A stretch of 64,000 bases of DNA from Myxococcaceae bacterium (GTDB lineage Bacteria; Myxococcota; Myxococcia; Myxococcales; Myxococcaceae): NCBI GenBank assembly GCA_025459425.1, contig JALOQF010000027.1:20212-84211 (forward strand). Reading direction: 5' to 3'. Position numbers and translations under genes: made by a program. Positions 25,047 through 35,796 of this stretch are shown piece by piece. How positions within the stretch are numbered: the first letter of the stretch is position 1; each line of letters opens with the position of its first letter. The notes below the pieces were generated by a model. It was not told the origin of the DNA. It ran no database searches and was given only the letters and a program-made list of their open reading frames with translations.

Positions 25047-26015
25047 ATGACGACGCTCCAGGTCCTGCTCATGCTGCTGGCACAGCCGGCAGCACCCGAG
25101 CGCGTGCACGTCGACTGGGTGCTCCCCGACGGCTGCCCCGAGCCGGCGGCCCTCGCGGCAACGCTCCGCGAGACGCTCCCGAAAGACCGCACCTTCTCGG
25201 CGTCGGTGCGCATCGACGAACCCCGAACGGCCGAGGCTCGCTGGCGCGCCGTGGTGGTGTCGAAGGGCCTCGACAGGCAGACGCGCACCCGCGCCGTCGA
25301 CGCCCCCGACTGCGCGCGCGTCACCGAGGCCGCCGTGTTGGTGCTGACGCTCGCCGCGACCGCGCTCCCCGCCGAGGCTGCCGACGTTGGTCGCCCGGCC
25401 GTGCTCCCGCCACCAGCCGAGCCCGACGCGGGCGCGCCAGCCCCTGAAGCGCCCCCCGTCGCGGAAGACGAAGCCGCGCGGCGCCCCCCGACGACGCTGC
25501 GCCTCAACCTCCGGGTACAGGCCCTCGCCGGGAGCACCGTCGGCGTCGTGCCGGGGCCCGGCTTGTCGGCGGGCGTCGGGCTGGCCTTCGCCCTCGGCCC
25601 CATGCGCCTCGAGCTCGCCCTCTTCTCGTGGCTCGAGGGTGAGACGACCGAGCCTGGCCGGGGCGTTCGCTTTGGCGTCACCTCGCTTCGGGGCCGCGCC
25701 TGCTGGCTCCCCACCGTGAAAGATGACTGGTTCGTTGGCCCCTGCGCGGGCGCCGAGGTCGCCTTCATCCGCGCAACGGGCCGGGGCGTCAGCCTTCCCC
25801 TCGCGGTCGACACCCAGGCGGTGACGGCGCTGGCCGGCGCCACGGGCGGCAGACAGCTGTCATCGCTCTTCCGCGTCTTCGCGTCCCTCGAGGTGGGCCT
25901 CAACGCGCTGCGGCCGCTCTTCTACGTCGACACCCCGGTCGGCACGGTCGAGGTACACCGCATCGGGCTGCCGGCCGGCCGGTTGACGGTCGGCCTCGAG
26001 CTCCACCTTCCCTGA
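25047..26015 (+). CDS. Secreted or outer-membrane protein preceding the sigma-factor operon
   Basis: A 322-residue protein. It has a short hydrophobic N-terminus (LQVLLMLLAQPAAP), an N-terminal domain with two cysteines (PDGCPEP and APDCARV), a Pro/Ala linker (residues about 115-150) and a C-terminal half rich in alternating hydrophobics and glycines (LRVQALAGSTVGVVPGPGLS, LGPMRLELALFSWLEG, GRLTVGLELHLP) that suggests a beta-barrel. It sits 42 bases before the sigma factor, an arrangement repeated in myxobacterial genomes, and may be part of the signal-sensing or target set. Function not recognised. Confidence 0.7.
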   Translation: MTTLQVLLMLLAQPAAPERVHVDWVLPDGCPEPAALAATLRETLPKDRTFSASVRIDEPRTAEARWRAVVVSKGLDRQTRTRAVDAPDCARVTEAAVLVLTLAATALPAEAADVGRPAVLPPPAEPDAGAPAPEAPPVAEDEAARRPPTTLRLNLRVQALAGSTVGVVPGPGLSAGVGLAFALGPMRLELALFSWLEGETTEPGRGVRFGVTSLRGRACWLPTVKDDWFVGPCAGAEVAFIRATGRGVSLPLAVDTQAVTALAGATGGRQLSSLFRVFASLEVGLNALRPLFYVDTPVGTVEVHRIGLPAGRLTVGLELHLP

Positions 26016-26056
26016 CGGAATCACCCGCCTCGCGACACTCCCCTTCCTGGAACGCC

Positions 26057-26599
26057 ATGGGCACCGACGAACTCGACCTGACGGCCAAACCTGACTCCGA
26101 GACTGCCCTTCGTCAGGCGGACTTCGACCGGCTCTACGACGCGCATGCGCCCTTCGTCTGGAAGACCCTGCGGGGCCTCGGGGTGTCGCGGGCAGACATC
26201 GACGACGCGGCACAAGAGGTCTTCCTCACCGTGTACCGGAAGCTCGGTCGCTTCGAGGGGCGCTCTTCACTGCGGACCTGGTTGTGCGGCATCGCGGTGG
26301 GCGTCGCGCGCAATCACACCCGCAAGGCCCGTCGCCGCACGGACGCAAACGAAACCCTGCCCGCGCCCGGAGCGTCGCGCCCCGCCGAGGCTGCCGAGGC
26401 CCTCGACCTGGTGAGCCGGTGCCTCGACGAGCTCGACGAGCCGTTGCGCATGGTCTTCGTGCTGGCCGAGCTGCAGCAGCTGACGGCCCCTGAAATCGCC
26501 GAGGTGCTCGGCGCCAACGTCAACACCGTGTACTCCCGGCTGCGGTTGGCGCGGGAGCGCTTCGAAGCCAGCGTGGCCCGTCACGGAGGTGCGCGATGA
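26057..26599 (+). CDS. ECF-type sigma-70 family RNA polymerase sigma factor
   Basis: A 180-residue extracytoplasmic-function sigma factor. Region 2 is FDRLYDAHAPFVWKTLRGLG through DDAAQEVFLTVYRKLGRFEG and SLRTWLCGIAVGVARNHTRK. Region 4 is LDEPLRMVFVLAELQQLTAPEIAEVLG with the recognition helix NVNTVYSRLRLARERF. Its last four bases (ATGA) overlap the start of the next gene, a membrane protein likely to be its anti-sigma factor. Confidence 0.95.
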   Translation: MGTDELDLTAKPDSETALRQADFDRLYDAHAPFVWKTLRGLGVSRADIDDAAQEVFLTVYRKLGRFEGRSSLRTWLCGIAVGVARNHTRKARRRTDANETLPAPGASRPAEAAEALDLVSRCLDELDEPLRMVFVLAELQQLTAPEIAEVLGANVNTVYSRLRLARERFEASVARHGGAR

Positions 26600-27345
26600 G
26601 CCTGTCGGCCCGGACGAAGGAGCTCCTCGAGCAGGCACGGCGTGAGGCCGAGCCCGGCCCCGACGACCTGCGTCGGCTGCGGGCCCAGCTCTCGACGAAG
26701 CTGTCGACCGAAGAGCCGGCGTTGACGGCCGTACCCCTCGCGTTCCTCAAGGTGGCCGGCGCGGTGGCCCTCGCGGCGGCAGGGCTCAGCGCGTGGCAGT
26801 GGCTGCGCCCTGAGAAGCCCGCGCCGCCACCCATCACCTCGGCGGCGGTGTGCCCGCCGTCACCCGAGTGCCCAGCGCCGACGGTGGCCCCGGCCTGTCC
26901 TCCAGCGCCCACGGCGGTGCCGACGCCAGCGGCGCCCGCGTGCCCGCCAGCCTCGAAGGCTGCGGCGACGGCCGGCCCACGGCCCGGCGCCGGCGGGCTT
27001 CGAGAACTCTCGTACACCCTGCCAGCCGACGACGCCGACCGCTGGGCCCTCGAGGTGGGCCTCCTGGTGGACGCACGGGTCGCGCTCGACGAGGGCCGCT
27101 CCCTCGACGCGCTCGGGCACGCCCAGCGGCACGCCCGCCTCTTCCCCGACAGTGGGTTCCAGGAAGAGCGGCTGGCCGTCGAGGTGATGGCGACGTGTCA
27201 GGTGGGCCGTCCCGAGCTGGCGAAGAGCCCCCTGCGCGCGCTGCTGGCGCTCGAGCCTGCGACGACGTACCTGCCGCGCATTCGGAGCGCCTGTGGCTGG
27301 CAAGACCCGGCCCAGACCCTCGAGGAGCAGCCCGATGGTGAGTGA
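26596..27345 (+). CDS. Putative anti-sigma factor, single-pass membrane protein
   Basis: A 249-residue protein. A charged cytoplasmic N-terminus (residues 1-45) is followed by one membrane helix (AFLKVAGAVALAAAGLSAW, about 50-70), a Pro/Cys-rich stretch (CPPSPECPAPTVAPACPPAP) and a periplasmic helical domain (ADRWALEVGLLVDARVALDE, AQRHARLFPDSGFQEERLAV) with TPR-like character. Overlap with the sigma gene and the topology suggest it binds the sigma factor and responds to an envelope signal. It lacks the zinc HxxxCxxC motif of classical ZAS anti-sigma factors, so the assignment rests on context. Confidence 0.7.
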   Translation: MSLSARTKELLEQARREAEPGPDDLRRLRAQLSTKLSTEEPALTAVPLAFLKVAGAVALAAAGLSAWQWLRPEKPAPPPITSAAVCPPSPECPAPTVAPACPPAPTAVPTPAAPACPPASKAAATAGPRPGAGGLRELSYTLPADDADRWALEVGLLVDARVALDEGRSLDALGHAQRHARLFPDSGFQEERLAVEVMATCQVGRPELAKSPLRALLALEPATTYLPRIRSACGWQDPAQTLEEQPDGE

Positions 27346-27856
27346 CCTGCGTTTCGTCGCGCTCGTGCTCATGGCCTGCGCCTGCCAGCCGGCCCTGTCG
27401 GTGGGGCGCGACGACGAGGTGGGCTTCGAGACCTCGTGCGGAACGACCGCCGCGACCGTCGAATGTCCCGCCGGGGCCTGGGGCGAGGCGCTCACGTTCG
27501 CCTCGCCCTCGGCACTTCAGGCACGGCTGGTGGGACAGTGGGCCTTCTGTGGCGGCACCCAGCGGTACACGGGCCGCGACCCGCTGTTGGGGTTCTTCGG
27601 TGGAGCCGGGGTCGAGTTCTGGGAAGCCGACGGGACGTTGCGGTTCGCGTACCTCCGCGGCCCGGGCCCGTACGTGCGCCGCCAGGAGCCCCTCGCCACG
27701 GGCACCGTTCGCCTGTCGGTGGAAGGTGGCCGCCCGCGGGCGCTCCTCGTGGCGGCTGACGGCGTCGAGGCCCCCTGGCAGCTCGACGTCTTCGACGCGC
27801 AGCCCGTCTTGCGAAACTCGGCCTTCGAGGTGTGGCACTTCATCGCGGTGCCGTAG
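27335..27856 (+). CDS. Lipoprotein, last gene of the sigma-factor operon
   Basis: A 173-residue lipoprotein (MVSDLRFVALVLMACACQPA, lipobox LMAC). The start ATG lies inside the end of the anti-sigma gene and is preceded by GAGGAG. The mature part is beta-rich with a Cys pair (ETSCGTTAATVEC), LQARLVGQWAFCGG and LRFAYLRGPGPYVRR. It resembles small lipocalin-like or heat-resistance-type lipoproteins that bind hydrophobic ligands, but I cannot name the family. Tight packing suggests co-transcription with the sigma and anti-sigma genes. Confidence 0.75.
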   Translation: MVSDLRFVALVLMACACQPALSVGRDDEVGFETSCGTTAATVECPAGAWGEALTFASPSALQARLVGQWAFCGGTQRYTGRDPLLGFFGGAGVEFWEADGTLRFAYLRGPGPYVRRQEPLATGTVRLSVEGGRPRALLVAADGVEAPWQLDVFDAQPVLRNSAFEVWHFIAVP

Positions 27857-27948
27857 CCGTCGGCGCTGGCCGGCATCGTCACCCACGCGTTCCACCGCGC
27901 GTCACGGGGGATTCTCGGCGGAGCCGTTCGACGCTACACGCCCCGCCC

Positions 27949-29604
27949 GTGCGTTTCGTTGCCTGGCTGGTGTCCCTCTCGTTGTGGGCGTGCGGTGGAA
28001 CTCCATCGCTGCCCGATGCAGGCCGCCCCGACGTGATGCCCGAGCCGCTCGACGCGTCGATGGACCTCGACGCAGGCCCGTCGGGTGGGGGTGCGGCCGA
28101 CGCCGGCGCGACCGACGCGGGCCCGGTGGGCGACGGGGGCCTCGTCGACGCAGGCAGCCCCGATGGTGGCAGCTCCGATGCTGGCCGGAGCGACGCTGGC
28201 GTGACGCTCGTCACCGTCTCGCACCCTCGCGAGCTGCGGGGCGTGTGGGTCGCCACCGTCTCGAACCTCGACGTGCCTCAGCTGGCCAGCCGCGACGCCG
28301 GCATCGCCGCCATGGCGGCCCTCGTCGACCGCACGCGCGACGCGGGCCTCAACGCCATCTTCTTCCAGGTGCGCCCCGAGTCCGACGCCTGGTACCAGTC
28401 GTCGCTCGAGCCGTGGAGCCGCTTCCTCACCGGCACCCAGGGGCGCGACCCGGGGTGGGACCCGCTCGAGACGCTGCTCGACCTCGCCCACCCGCGCGGC
28501 CTCGAGGTGCACGCCTGGGTGAACCCGTACCGCGGGCTCGTGTCGGCCTCGTCGCAGACGGCCTCGAGCCACGTCAGCCGCACGCTGTCGGCCCACGCCA
28601 TCACCTACGACGGCAAGGTGACGATGAACCCGGGCGCTCCAGCGGTGCGGGCGCACGTGGTGTCGGTGATGCGCGACCTGCTCGACCGCTACGACCTCGA
28701 CGGCCTGCACTTCGACGACTACTTCTACCCGTACCCCGACGGCTCGGGCTCGCCCTTCCCCGACGAGGCCACCTTTCAGGCCTTCCGCGCCGACGCCGGC
28801 GTGCTTCCAGACGGAGGCACGTGGACGAAGTCGGAGTGGCGGCGCGACAACGTGAACCAGCTGGTGCGCGAGGTGATGGCCCTCGTCACGGCCGAGCACC
28901 CGCAGGTGCGCTTCGGCATCTCGCCCTTCGGCATCTGGCGCCCCAACAACCCACCGGGCATCGTGGGCCTCGACGCCTACGAGACGATTTCCTGCGACGC
29001 GGTGACGTGGATGAACCAGGGCTGGGTCGACTACGTGGCGCCGCAGCTGTACTGGCCCACGACGTCGTCGGGGCAACCCTTCGTCCCGCTGTTGACGTGG
29101 TGGGCGAACGGCACGCGCGGAGGCCGGCATGTCTTCGCGGGCCATGGCCTGTACCGACTCGGCACGGCCGGGTGGACGTCGCTCGACGAGATTCGCGCCC
29201 AGGTGAACGCCACGCGCACGCTGTCGGCCCGGGGGGTGATGGGCGGCATTCACTTTCGCGAGGCGAACCTGCGCACGAACCTCCTCAACGTGGGGGACCT
29301 GTTCCGGCGTGAGCTGTACACGAGCCCGGCCCTGCCACCACCGCTGCCCCGCCAGGGTGCATCACTGGCGCCGTTGCCGCCTTCCGTCGCGCGCGGCGTC
29401 GACACGGTGACGGCGAGCCACCCGTTGCCGATGACGGTGCGCTTCTACGCGCTGTACCGGCTGGGCGCGTCGGGCCAGTGGCAGCTCGCCGAGGTCGCCG
29501 GTGGGCCGCAGGCGGTGTTCTCGGTGGCGCGCGGCACGTGGGCCGTCAGCGCCGTGGGCCGTGGAGGCGCCGAGAGCCAGGGCGCCGTCGTCGTCGTGCC
29601 GTGA
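27949..29604 (+). CDS. Lipoprotein glycosyl hydrolase of the GHL10/DUF187 type
   Basis: The 551-residue lipoprotein starts from GTG 27949 ([19 protein letters not shown], Cys15) and has an Asp/Ala/Gly linker ([14 protein letters not shown] and similar) to about residue 85. The catalytic-like barrel (about 90-430) has [70 protein letters not shown] and [10 protein letters not shown], the ordered motifs of family-10-like glycosyl hydrolases. Asp residues in HFDDYFYP are the likely catalytic acids. Relatives act on denuded peptidoglycan or polysaccharides. A C-terminal fibronectin-like segment follows. Surface anchoring fits a role in wall or prey-polymer digestion. Confidence 0.88.
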   Translation: MRFVAWLVSLSLWACGGTPSLPDAGRPDVMPEPLDASMDLDAGPSGGGAADAGATDAGPVGDGGLVDAGSPDGGSSDAGRSDAGVTLVTVSHPRELRGVWVATVSNLDVPQLASRDAGIAAMAALVDRTRDAGLNAIFFQVRPESDAWYQSSLEPWSRFLTGTQGRDPGWDPLETLLDLAHPRGLEVHAWVNPYRGLVSASSQTASSHVSRTLSAHAITYDGKVTMNPGAPAVRAHVVSVMRDLLDRYDLDGLHFDDYFYPYPDGSGSPFPDEATFQAFRADAGVLPDGGTWTKSEWRRDNVNQLVREVMALVTAEHPQVRFGISPFGIWRPNNPPGIVGLDAYETISCDAVTWMNQGWVDYVAPQLYWPTTSSGQPFVPLLTWWANGTRGGRHVFAGHGLYRLGTAGWTSLDEIRAQVNATRTLSARGVMGGIHFREANLRTNLLNVGDLFRRELYTSPALPPPLPRQGASLAPLPPSVARGVDTVTASHPLPMTVRFYALYRLGASGQWQLAEVAGGPQAVFSVARGTWAVSAVGRGGAESQGAVVVVP

Positions 29605-29707
29605 AGCAGTCGACGCGCGGCGGCTGGCGGCACGCGCCCGACACCCCCTCGTCGACTCGCAAGCACGGCGCTTTGCACTCCAGGGCCGGGTGAGGTGTCG
29701 CCCCGCC

Positions 29708-31246
29708 ATGCGTCTGCGTTCGTCGACGGTCGTCCTGGTGATGGCGCTGGTGGCGTGTCAGGGCGGTGGGAGCCCGGGCCCACAAGGCGAGCCCGGCGCG
29801 AAGGGAGACACCGGCGCTCCAGGCCCGGCCGGCATGCCGGGGCCGCAGGGCGTTCCCGGTCCGGTGGGGCCCCAGGGCGAACCGGGCGTGCAGGGGCCCC
29901 CGGGCATGACGGGGCCGCAAGGTGTGCAGGGGCCTCCGGGCCAGGTGCTGGTCATCGACGGCGGCGTCGTCACCGGGCCGCCCGGCGCGTCGGTCGTCGT
30001 CTCGGCCATCGACGCAGGCAGCGTCTCGTGCCCGAACGGCGGCGTCCGCATCACGCAGCTCAGCGACGGCGGCGTCACGGTGCTGTGCAACGGCGCGCAG
30101 GGGCCGCGTGGGCCCGCTGGAGCCACCGGGCCCGCAGGCCCGCAAGGGGTCCCCGGCCCACAAGGCGCGCTGGGCCCTGCGGGGCCGCAGGGGCCCATGG
30201 GAGCCACCGGCGCGATGGGTCCTCAAGGAATGCCGGGCCCTCAGGGTGCTGCAGGGCCGCAAGGGCCCGCTGGAGCCACCGGCGCGACCGGCCCGCAAGG
30301 GCTGCCAGGGCCACAGGGGGCGGTGGGACCGCAGGGGCCAGCCGGCCCGCCCGGGTCGCCCGGCCCCGCGGGAGCCATCGGCCCTGCAGGACCTGCTGGA
30401 CCGGCCGGACCGATGGGCGCTCCTGGACCGGCGGGGCCCGCGGGCGCGACCGGCCCGGTGGGGCCTCCGGGCGCCGTGCTCTACCTCGACGGCGGTGTCG
30501 TGCTCTCGTCCAACGTCATCACCTTCGCGGGCTTCACGGCCGCTTCGTACACCGGCAACCTCGGCGGCTACGTCGGCGCGAACACGAAGTGTGACGCCGA
30601 ATACCCCGGCGCCTTCCTGTGCACGCGGAGCGACTACGACCTCGCCGACACCTTCGTCGGCCCTCCGGCGGCGGGCGCCTGGGTGGACGAAGACCGGCTC
30701 GCGAGCGGCCAGCGCGCGGCCAACAGCTGCTTCACCTCGAACTCGGGCGGCGCGTGGACCTACGGCGGCCCGGCGACCTTCACGACCGGGCAGACCGGCG
30801 CCGTCATCAGCGCGCTCGGCAGCCAGACGTCGACGCTGTGCAACGTGTCGAAGCCGCTCGCCTGCTGCCGCAGCGCCGGCCGCGTCGTCTTCCGCGGCTT
30901 CACGGTCGCGACGTACACCGGCGACCTCGGTGGCTACGTGGGCGCGAACGCCAAATGCCACGCCGAGTTCCCCGGGTCGGCGCTCTGCACGCGCTCGGAC
31001 TACGACACGTCGAACACCAGGACGGGCCCCGGCACGGCGGGCGCCTGGGTCGACGAAGACCGGCTCACGAGCGGTCGGCGCGCGGCCAACAGCTGCTTCA
31101 CCTCGAACTCGGGCGGCGCGTGGACCTACGGCGGCCCGGCGACCTTCACGACCGGGCAGACCGGCGCCGTCGTCAGCGCCATCGGCACCCACACCTCGAC
31201 GCTGTGCAACGTCGTCAAGCAGCTCGCCTGCTGCACGCGGCGCTGA
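29708..31246 (+). CDS. Collagen-like lipoprotein with two duplicated C-terminal domains
   Basis: A 512-residue lipoprotein ([11 protein letters not shown], lipobox LVAC). Residues about 22-80 and 135-260 are Gly-X-Y collagen repeats rich in GPQGP, GPAG and GATG, interrupted by a non-collagen insert ([14 protein letters not shown] through CNGAQG). The last 240 residues are two copies of a 122-residue Cys-rich domain beginning [12 protein letters not shown] and [12 protein letters not shown], each with GGYVGANxKC, CTRSDYD, WVDEDRL and [11 protein letters not shown]. The collagen stalk probably trimerises and displays the two domains as an adhesin or lectin-like tip. The domain resembles short Cys-containing lectin-type modules but is not assigned. 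Confidence 0.85.
   Translation: MRLRSSTVVLVMALVACQGGGSPGPQGEPGAKGDTGAPGPAGMPGPQGVPGPVGPQGEPGVQGPPGMTGPQGVQGPPGQVLVIDGGVVTGPPGASVVVSAIDAGSVSCPNGGVRITQLSDGGVTVLCNGAQGPRGPAGATGPAGPQGVPGPQGALGPAGPQGPMGATGAMGPQGMPGPQGAAGPQGPAGATGATGPQGLPGPQGAVGPQGPAGPPGSPGPAGAIGPAGPAGPAGPMGAPGPAGPAGATGPVGPPGAVLYLDGGVVLSSNVITFAGFTAASYTGNLGGYVGANTKCDAEYPGAFLCTRSDYDLADTFVGPPAAGAWVDEDRLASGQRAANSCFTSNSGGAWTYGGPATFTTGQTGAVISALGSQTSTLCNVSKPLACCRSAGRVVFRGFTVATYTGDLGGYVGANAKCHAEFPGSALCTRSDYDTSNTRTGPGTAGAWVDEDRLTSGRRAANSCFTSNSGGAWTYGGPATFTTGQTGAVVSAIGTHTSTLCNVVKQLACCTRR
30712..31171 (+). repeat. Tandem domain duplication with a 94-bp identical core
   Basis: Bases 30712-30805 and 31078-31171 are identical, 366 bases (122 codons) apart, inside the collagen-like gene. 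The flanking parts of the two units are clearly homologous but diverged, pointing to local gene conversion or strong constraint on this part of the domain. Confidence 0.9.
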
Positions 31247-31259
31247 GCCCGGCGTCCCG

Positions 31260-32306
31260 TCACGCGGCGGCCCGAGAGCTCCTCGCCAGGCCGAGCGCGC
31301 GCGCGCACACCTTCGACAGCGGGAGCACCTCGCCCGCAGCGCCCCGCTTGATGGCCTCGCCCGGCATGCCCCACACCACGCTCGTCTCCTTGTCCTGGGC
31401 GATGGTGGGCGCGCCGGCCTGCTTCATCGCGAGGAGCCCCACCGCGCCGTCGGCCCCCATTCCCGTCAGGAGCACACCCACGGCGTTGCGCCCCACGTTG
31501 CGCGCCACCGAGTCGAACAGCACGTCGACCGACGGGCGGTGTCGGTTCACCGGCTCGTCCTCGCCGATGGCGCAGAAGTACTTGAGGCCGCTCCGCTCGA
31601 CGCGCAGGTGCTTGCCGCCCGGAGCGACGTAGACGTGCCCGGTGAGCAGCGGCGCGCCGTCGCTCGCTTCGCGGACCACGAGGTTCGTGTCGCGGTTCAG
31701 CCGGGCCGCGAAGTGGGCCGAGAACGTCTCGGGAATGTGCTGCGCGATGACGATGGCCGGCGCGTCGGGGGGCATCGCCTCGAGCACGGTGGCGATGGCC
31801 TCGGTGCCGCCCGTCGACGCGCCGATGGCGATGACCCGGTCGGTGGTCTGCAGCGAGTCGACCTTCGCCGTCTGCACCCGGGCGGGCGTCGAGGGGCGGG
31901 GCGCCACGTTCGCGCGCGCGGCCGACTTCACCTTCGCCACCAGCTCGCCCGCCAGCGTCTGCAGCCCCGCGGCGAGGTCGAGCGAGGGCTTGGTGACGAA
32001 GTCGACCGCCCCGAGCTGGAGCGCCGCCATCGTCGCGTCGGCGCCCGCGGCCGTCAGCGACGACACCATCACCACCGGCATCGGCCGCAGCCGCATCAGG
32101 TTCCCGAGAAAGCTGATGCCGTCCATGCGCGGCATCTCGACGTCGAGGGTGAGGACGTGGGGCGAGAGCTGCTTGATGAGCTCGCGCGCCTCGTACGGGT
32201 CTCGCGCGGTGCCGACGACCTCGATCTCCGGGTCCGTCGAGAGCACCTCGGTGAGCAGCTTCCGCACGAAGCCGCTGTCGTCGACGATGAGCACGCGGCA
32301 GCTCAT
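31260..32306 (-). CDS. cheB: Chemotaxis protein-glutamate methylesterase CheB
   Basis: A 348-residue response regulator-esterase. The receiver domain has Asp9/10, phosphoacceptor Asp55 ([13 protein letters not shown]) and Lys106 (VTKP). The methylesterase domain has the triad Ser164 (IGASTGG), His190 (IAQHIP) and Asp286 (GMGADG). CheB removes methyl groups from chemoreceptors and deamidates glutamines when phosphorylated by CheA. Its start overlaps the end of cheR by four bases. It is the last gene of the minus-strand chemotaxis operon. Confidence 0.97.
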   Translation of the reverse strand: MSCRVLIVDDSGFVRKLLTEVLSTDPEIEVVGTARDPYEARELIKQLSPHVLTLDVEMPRMDGISFLGNLMRLRPMPVVMVSSLTAAGADATMAALQLGAVDFVTKPSLDLAAGLQTLAGELVAKVKSAARANVAPRPSTPARVQTAKVDSLQTTDRVIAIGASTGGTEAIATVLEAMPPDAPAIVIAQHIPETFSAHFAARLNRDTNLVVREASDGAPLLTGHVYVAPGGKHLRVERSGLKYFCAIGEDEPVNRHRPSVDVLFDSVARNVGRNAVGVLLTGMGADGAVGLLAMKQAGAPTIAQDKETSVVWGMPGEAIKRGAAGEVLPLSKVCARALGLARSSRAAA

Positions 32307-33124
32307 GCCTGCGCTCCGGTGCGCCTGAAGGCCGTCTTGCCGATCGGCGTCAGCTCGCTCGGAATGCCGAGCACCGCTTCGCTGTGCCCGAGGAAGAGCA
32401 CCCCGCCGGGCTTGAGGCGCGCGGTGAGGCGGCGCACCACCGTCAGGCGGTTCTCGGGCGAGAAATAGATGAGCACGTTGCGACAGAAGATGGCGTCGAA
32501 GTCACCCTTCATCGGCCAGTCGCCGAGGAGGTTGAGCTGCGCGAAGAAGACCCGGCTCCGCAGCGCGTCGCGGACCCTCAGGTAGCAGCCGGTGCGGTCT
32601 GGCGAGAAGTGCGCGGCCTTCAGCTCGGGCGCCACCGCGGCCGCCTGCTCGACCGGGTACACGCCGTCCTTCGCCTTCTCGAGAATCTCGGCGTCGATGT
32701 CGGTGGCGAGCACCTTCCACGTCGGCGGCGCGTCGCTGGTCGCCTTGAGCGTCATCGCGATGGACCACGGCTCCTGCCCCGAGGAGCACGCGGCCGACCA
32801 CACCTTGAAGGGCACGTTCTTCGACGCGCGCGCGGCAAGGTCGGCGAGCGCCTCGAAGTGGTGCCGCTCGCGGAAGAAGTCGGTGACGTTGGTGGTGAGC
32901 GCGCTGACGAACTGCGTGCACTCGGGCTCGTCGTGCTCGATGAGGTCGAGGTAGGGGTCGAACCCGTCGAAGCCCAGCGCGCGGACCCGGCGCATCAACC
33001 TCGCCACCACCAGCGACTGTCGGTTGTCGGCCAGCTCGATGCCCGCGCGCGCCCGCAGCAGCCGTCGCACCCGCTCGAAGGCCGGCGGGTCGATGTCGAG
33101 GGTGTCAGAAGTGGTCCCAGACAT
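32303..33124 (-). CDS. cheR: Chemotaxis methyltransferase CheR
   Basis: A 273-residue SAM-dependent methyltransferase that methylates receptor glutamates. N-terminal helical domain [20 protein letters not shown] with [14 protein letters not shown], then [10 protein letters not shown] (family signature), [14 protein letters not shown] (SAM motif I), [23 protein letters not shown] and [11 protein letters not shown]. The start codon lies inside the last codons of the upstream chemoreceptor gene (20-base overlap), so translation is coupled. Confidence 0.97.
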   Translation of the reverse strand: MSGTTSDTLDIDPPAFERVRRLLRARAGIELADNRQSLVVARLMRRVRALGFDGFDPYLDLIEHDEPECTQFVSALTTNVTDFFRERHHFEALADLAARASKNVPFKVWSAACSSGQEPWSIAMTLKATSDAPPTWKVLATDIDAEILEKAKDGVYPVEQAAAVAPELKAAHFSPDRTGCYLRVRDALRSRVFFAQLNLLGDWPMKGDFDAIFCRNVLIYFSPENRLTVVRRLTARLKPGGVLFLGHSEAVLGIPSELTPIGKTAFRRTGAQA

Positions 33125-35765
33125 GTTCGTCGTCTCCTCTCGGTTGGGCCGGGCGCGGCGCCGACGGCTTGCGTTGGCTCGAGTCGGTGCTGCCCTGCGC
33201 GGCCGGGCGCGCCTGCGACGTGCGTGGGGCCTGCGCCGCCGAGGCCTCGAGGGCCGGCTCGAACACGCGGGGCGCGGGTGCGTCGGTGGCCGCCTTGAAG
33301 AAGCCGAACGTCTGCAGCACCGTCTTCGCCTGGGCGCTCAACGAGTCGGCCGCGGTCGCTGCCTCTTCGACGAGCGAGGCGTTCTGCTGGGTCATCTTGT
33401 CCATCGAGGTGACGGCCTGGTTGATCTGCGCGATGCCAGAGGCCTGCTCGTCCGAGGCGGTGCTGATCTCTCCGATGATGTCGCTCACCTTCTTCACGGC
33501 GAGCACGATGTCCTTCAGGGCGGTGCCCGAGTCGTTGACGAGCGACGCGCCGTGGGCGGTGCGCTCCGAGCTCGTCTTGAGCAGCTCGGCGATCTCCTTG
33601 GCGGCGCCGGAGCTGCGCTGCGCGAGGTTGCGCACCTCGGCCGCGACGACGGCGAAGCCGCGGCCCTGGTCGCCCGCGCGCGCCGCCTCGACGGCGGCGT
33701 TGAGCGCGAGCATGTTGGTCTGGAAGGCGAGCTGCTCGATGACGCCGATGATGTCGCCGACCTTCTTCGACGAGTCGGTCACCGCGCGCATCGCGTCGAC
33801 GGCCGCCGAGACGACCGCGCCGCCCTTCTCGGCCGCGTCCTTCGCGCTGGCGGCGAGCTGGTTGGCCTGGGTGGCGTTGCCCGCGTTCTGCTTCACGGTG
33901 CTGGTGAGCTCTTCGAGGCTCGAGGCCGTCTCTTCGAGCGCCGAGGCCTGCTCCTGGGTGCGCTGCGAGAGGTTGTTGTTGCCTTGCGCGATGTCGGCCG
34001 TGGCCGCGCCCATGGTCGCGAGCGCGGTCTGCGTCTTCGACACCACCGAGCGCAGGGCCTCGGTGCTCTCGTTGAAGGCGCGCTTGAGGTCGGCGAAGGC
34101 GCCCTCGTAGTCACCCTTCATGGACGCCGAGAGGTCGCCCCGGGCCATCGCCGTCACGCCCGCCCGCACCTCGGCCAGCGGTCGTTCGACGGCCTCGAGC
34201 AGCCCGTTCACCGAGTCGGCGAGCGACGCCAGCGCGCCCGACAGCCCGGTCGAGGGAATCCTCGCCGAGAGGTCGCCGCTCGCCGCGCGTCGCGCCACCG
34301 CCTGCGTGGTGAGCACGAGCTGCTGCGTCGCCGTCACGTCGGTCGCGAACTTCACCACCTTCGACAGCCTGCCCGAGGCGTCGCGCAGCGGGGTGTAGGC
34401 GGCCTGAATCCACAGCTCGCGGCCGCCCTTGCCGAGGCGCTTGAAGAGGCCCGTCTCGATCTCTCCGCGGTTGAGGCGCTGCCAGAGGCCCGCGTACTCG
34501 GGCGAGCTGGCGTAGGCCGGCTCGCAGAAGAGGCGATGGTGCTGGCCCTTGATCTCGTCGAGCGAATACCCGACGGCCCGCAGGAAGTTCTCGTTGGCCC
34601 ACAGAATCGTGCCGTCGAGGGACAGCTCGATGGCCGCCTGGGTGCGGTCGACGGCCGCCATCTTGCCGGCGTTCTCCGAAGCGCGGTTCTGCGCCTCGGT
34701 GATGTCGGTCGCGTACTTCACCACCTTCACGACACGCCCGTTGCCGTCGAAGACGGGGTTGTACGAGGCCTGAATCCACACCTCTTTCTGGCCCTTGCCG
34801 AGCCGGCGGAAGACGCCCGCCTCGAACTCGCCGCGGTTGAGCTTCTGCCAGAAGAGCGTGTACTCGGCGCTGGCGGCGTAGGCCGGCTCGCAGAAGAGCC
34901 GGTGGTGCTGCCCCTTCACCTCGTCGAGGGTGTAGCCGAGGGTGGTGAGGAAGTTGTCGTTCGCAAAGAGCACGCGGCCGTCGGGCGAGAACTCGATCAC
35001 CGCCTGAACGCGGTCGAGCGCGGCCAGCTTCGCGCTCGTCTCGGCCTCGGCGTTTCGCCGGGCGGTGATGTCGGTCGCGTACCACACCACCTTCACCGGC
35101 TTGCCGGCCTCGTCGAGAATCGGGGTGTACGACGCCTGAATCCACACCTCGCGGCCGCCCCTGGCGATGCGGCGAAACACGCCGGCCTCGAACTCGCCGC
35201 GGTTCAGCTTCTGCCAGAGCTGCGCCTCCTCGTCCGACGAGGCGTACGAGGAGTCACAGAAGAGGCGGTGGTGCTGGCCGACGAGCTCGTCGGCCCGGTA
35301 GCCCATCGTCGCGCAGAAGTGCTCGTTCACCTCGAGCACGCGGCCGTCGAGCGAGAAGGTGATGGCCGCCTGCACGCGGTCGATCGCCGAGAGCCTGCCC
35401 TGGGCCGCCACGAGGCGCTCGTGCGCGGCCGTCACGTCGGCGGCCACGATGACGTAGCCGTGGACCTTGCCCTTCACCTCGAGGCGGCTCACCGACGCCG
35501 CCACGGCGATGCGCTGCCCCTGCTGGCCGACGAAGAAGCCCGGCGCCGTGAGGGCCGTCAGCCGCTGCCAGCCCTCGGCGCCGAGCAGCTGGCTCGCCGT
35601 CGGTGGCGTGTCGGGCGTGAAGCCCGTGGCGGTGTGGAACGCCGGGCTGCCGCCGACGAAGGTGCCAGCCGCGTCGAAGCGCGCGACGAGGTGGCTGTGG
35701 CCGATGAGGTCGAGGGTCGGCACGGCGGGGCTGCTGCGCCGAGCGGGGGGGGTCTTCCGTTTCAT
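33105..35765 (-). CDS. Soluble methyl-accepting chemotaxis protein with four PAS domains
   Basis: An 886-residue chemoreceptor with no signal peptide or membrane helix. It has one divergent PAS domain (about 10-115) and three closely similar ones (about 124-240, 247-362, 369-484; [11 protein letters not shown] and [15 protein letters not shown] motifs), a HAMP-like segment (about 505-560), then the MCP signalling hairpin with the tip [20 protein letters not shown] and [15 protein letters not shown]. The C-terminus has a Pro/Ala-rich tail ending VWDHF, which matches the xWxxF CheR-docking pentapeptide. It is probably a cytoplasmic redox, energy or small-molecule sensor. PAS ligands such as heme or FAD cannot be assigned from sequence. 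Confidence 0.93.
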   Translation of the reverse strand: MKRKTPPARRSSPAVPTLDLIGHSHLVARFDAAGTFVGGSPAFHTATGFTPDTPPTASQLLGAEGWQRLTALTAPGFFVGQQGQRIAVAASVSRLEVKGKVHGYVIVAADVTAAHERLVAAQGRLSAIDRVQAAITFSLDGRVLEVNEHFCATMGYRADELVGQHHRLFCDSSYASSDEEAQLWQKLNRGEFEAGVFRRIARGGREVWIQASYTPILDEAGKPVKVVWYATDITARRNAEAETSAKLAALDRVQAVIEFSPDGRVLFANDNFLTTLGYTLDEVKGQHHRLFCEPAYAASAEYTLFWQKLNRGEFEAGVFRRLGKGQKEVWIQASYNPVFDGNGRVVKVVKYATDITEAQNRASENAGKMAAVDRTQAAIELSLDGTILWANENFLRAVGYSLDEIKGQHHRLFCEPAYASSPEYAGLWQRLNRGEIETGLFKRLGKGGRELWIQAAYTPLRDASGRLSKVVKFATDVTATQQLVLTTQAVARRAASGDLSARIPSTGLSGALASLADSVNGLLEAVERPLAEVRAGVTAMARGDLSASMKGDYEGAFADLKRAFNESTEALRSVVSKTQTALATMGAATADIAQGNNNLSQRTQEQASALEETASSLEELTSTVKQNAGNATQANQLAASAKDAAEKGGAVVSAAVDAMRAVTDSSKKVGDIIGVIEQLAFQTNMLALNAAVEAARAGDQGRGFAVVAAEVRNLAQRSSGAAKEIAELLKTSSERTAHGASLVNDSGTALKDIVLAVKKVSDIIGEISTASDEQASGIAQINQAVTSMDKMTQQNASLVEEAATAADSLSAQAKTVLQTFGFFKAATDAPAPRVFEPALEASAAQAPRTSQARPAAQGSTDSSQRKPSAPRPAQPRGDDEHVWDHF

Positions 35766-35796
35766 GTGGAGTCCTGGTGGGGGGGGAGGGGGTGCT

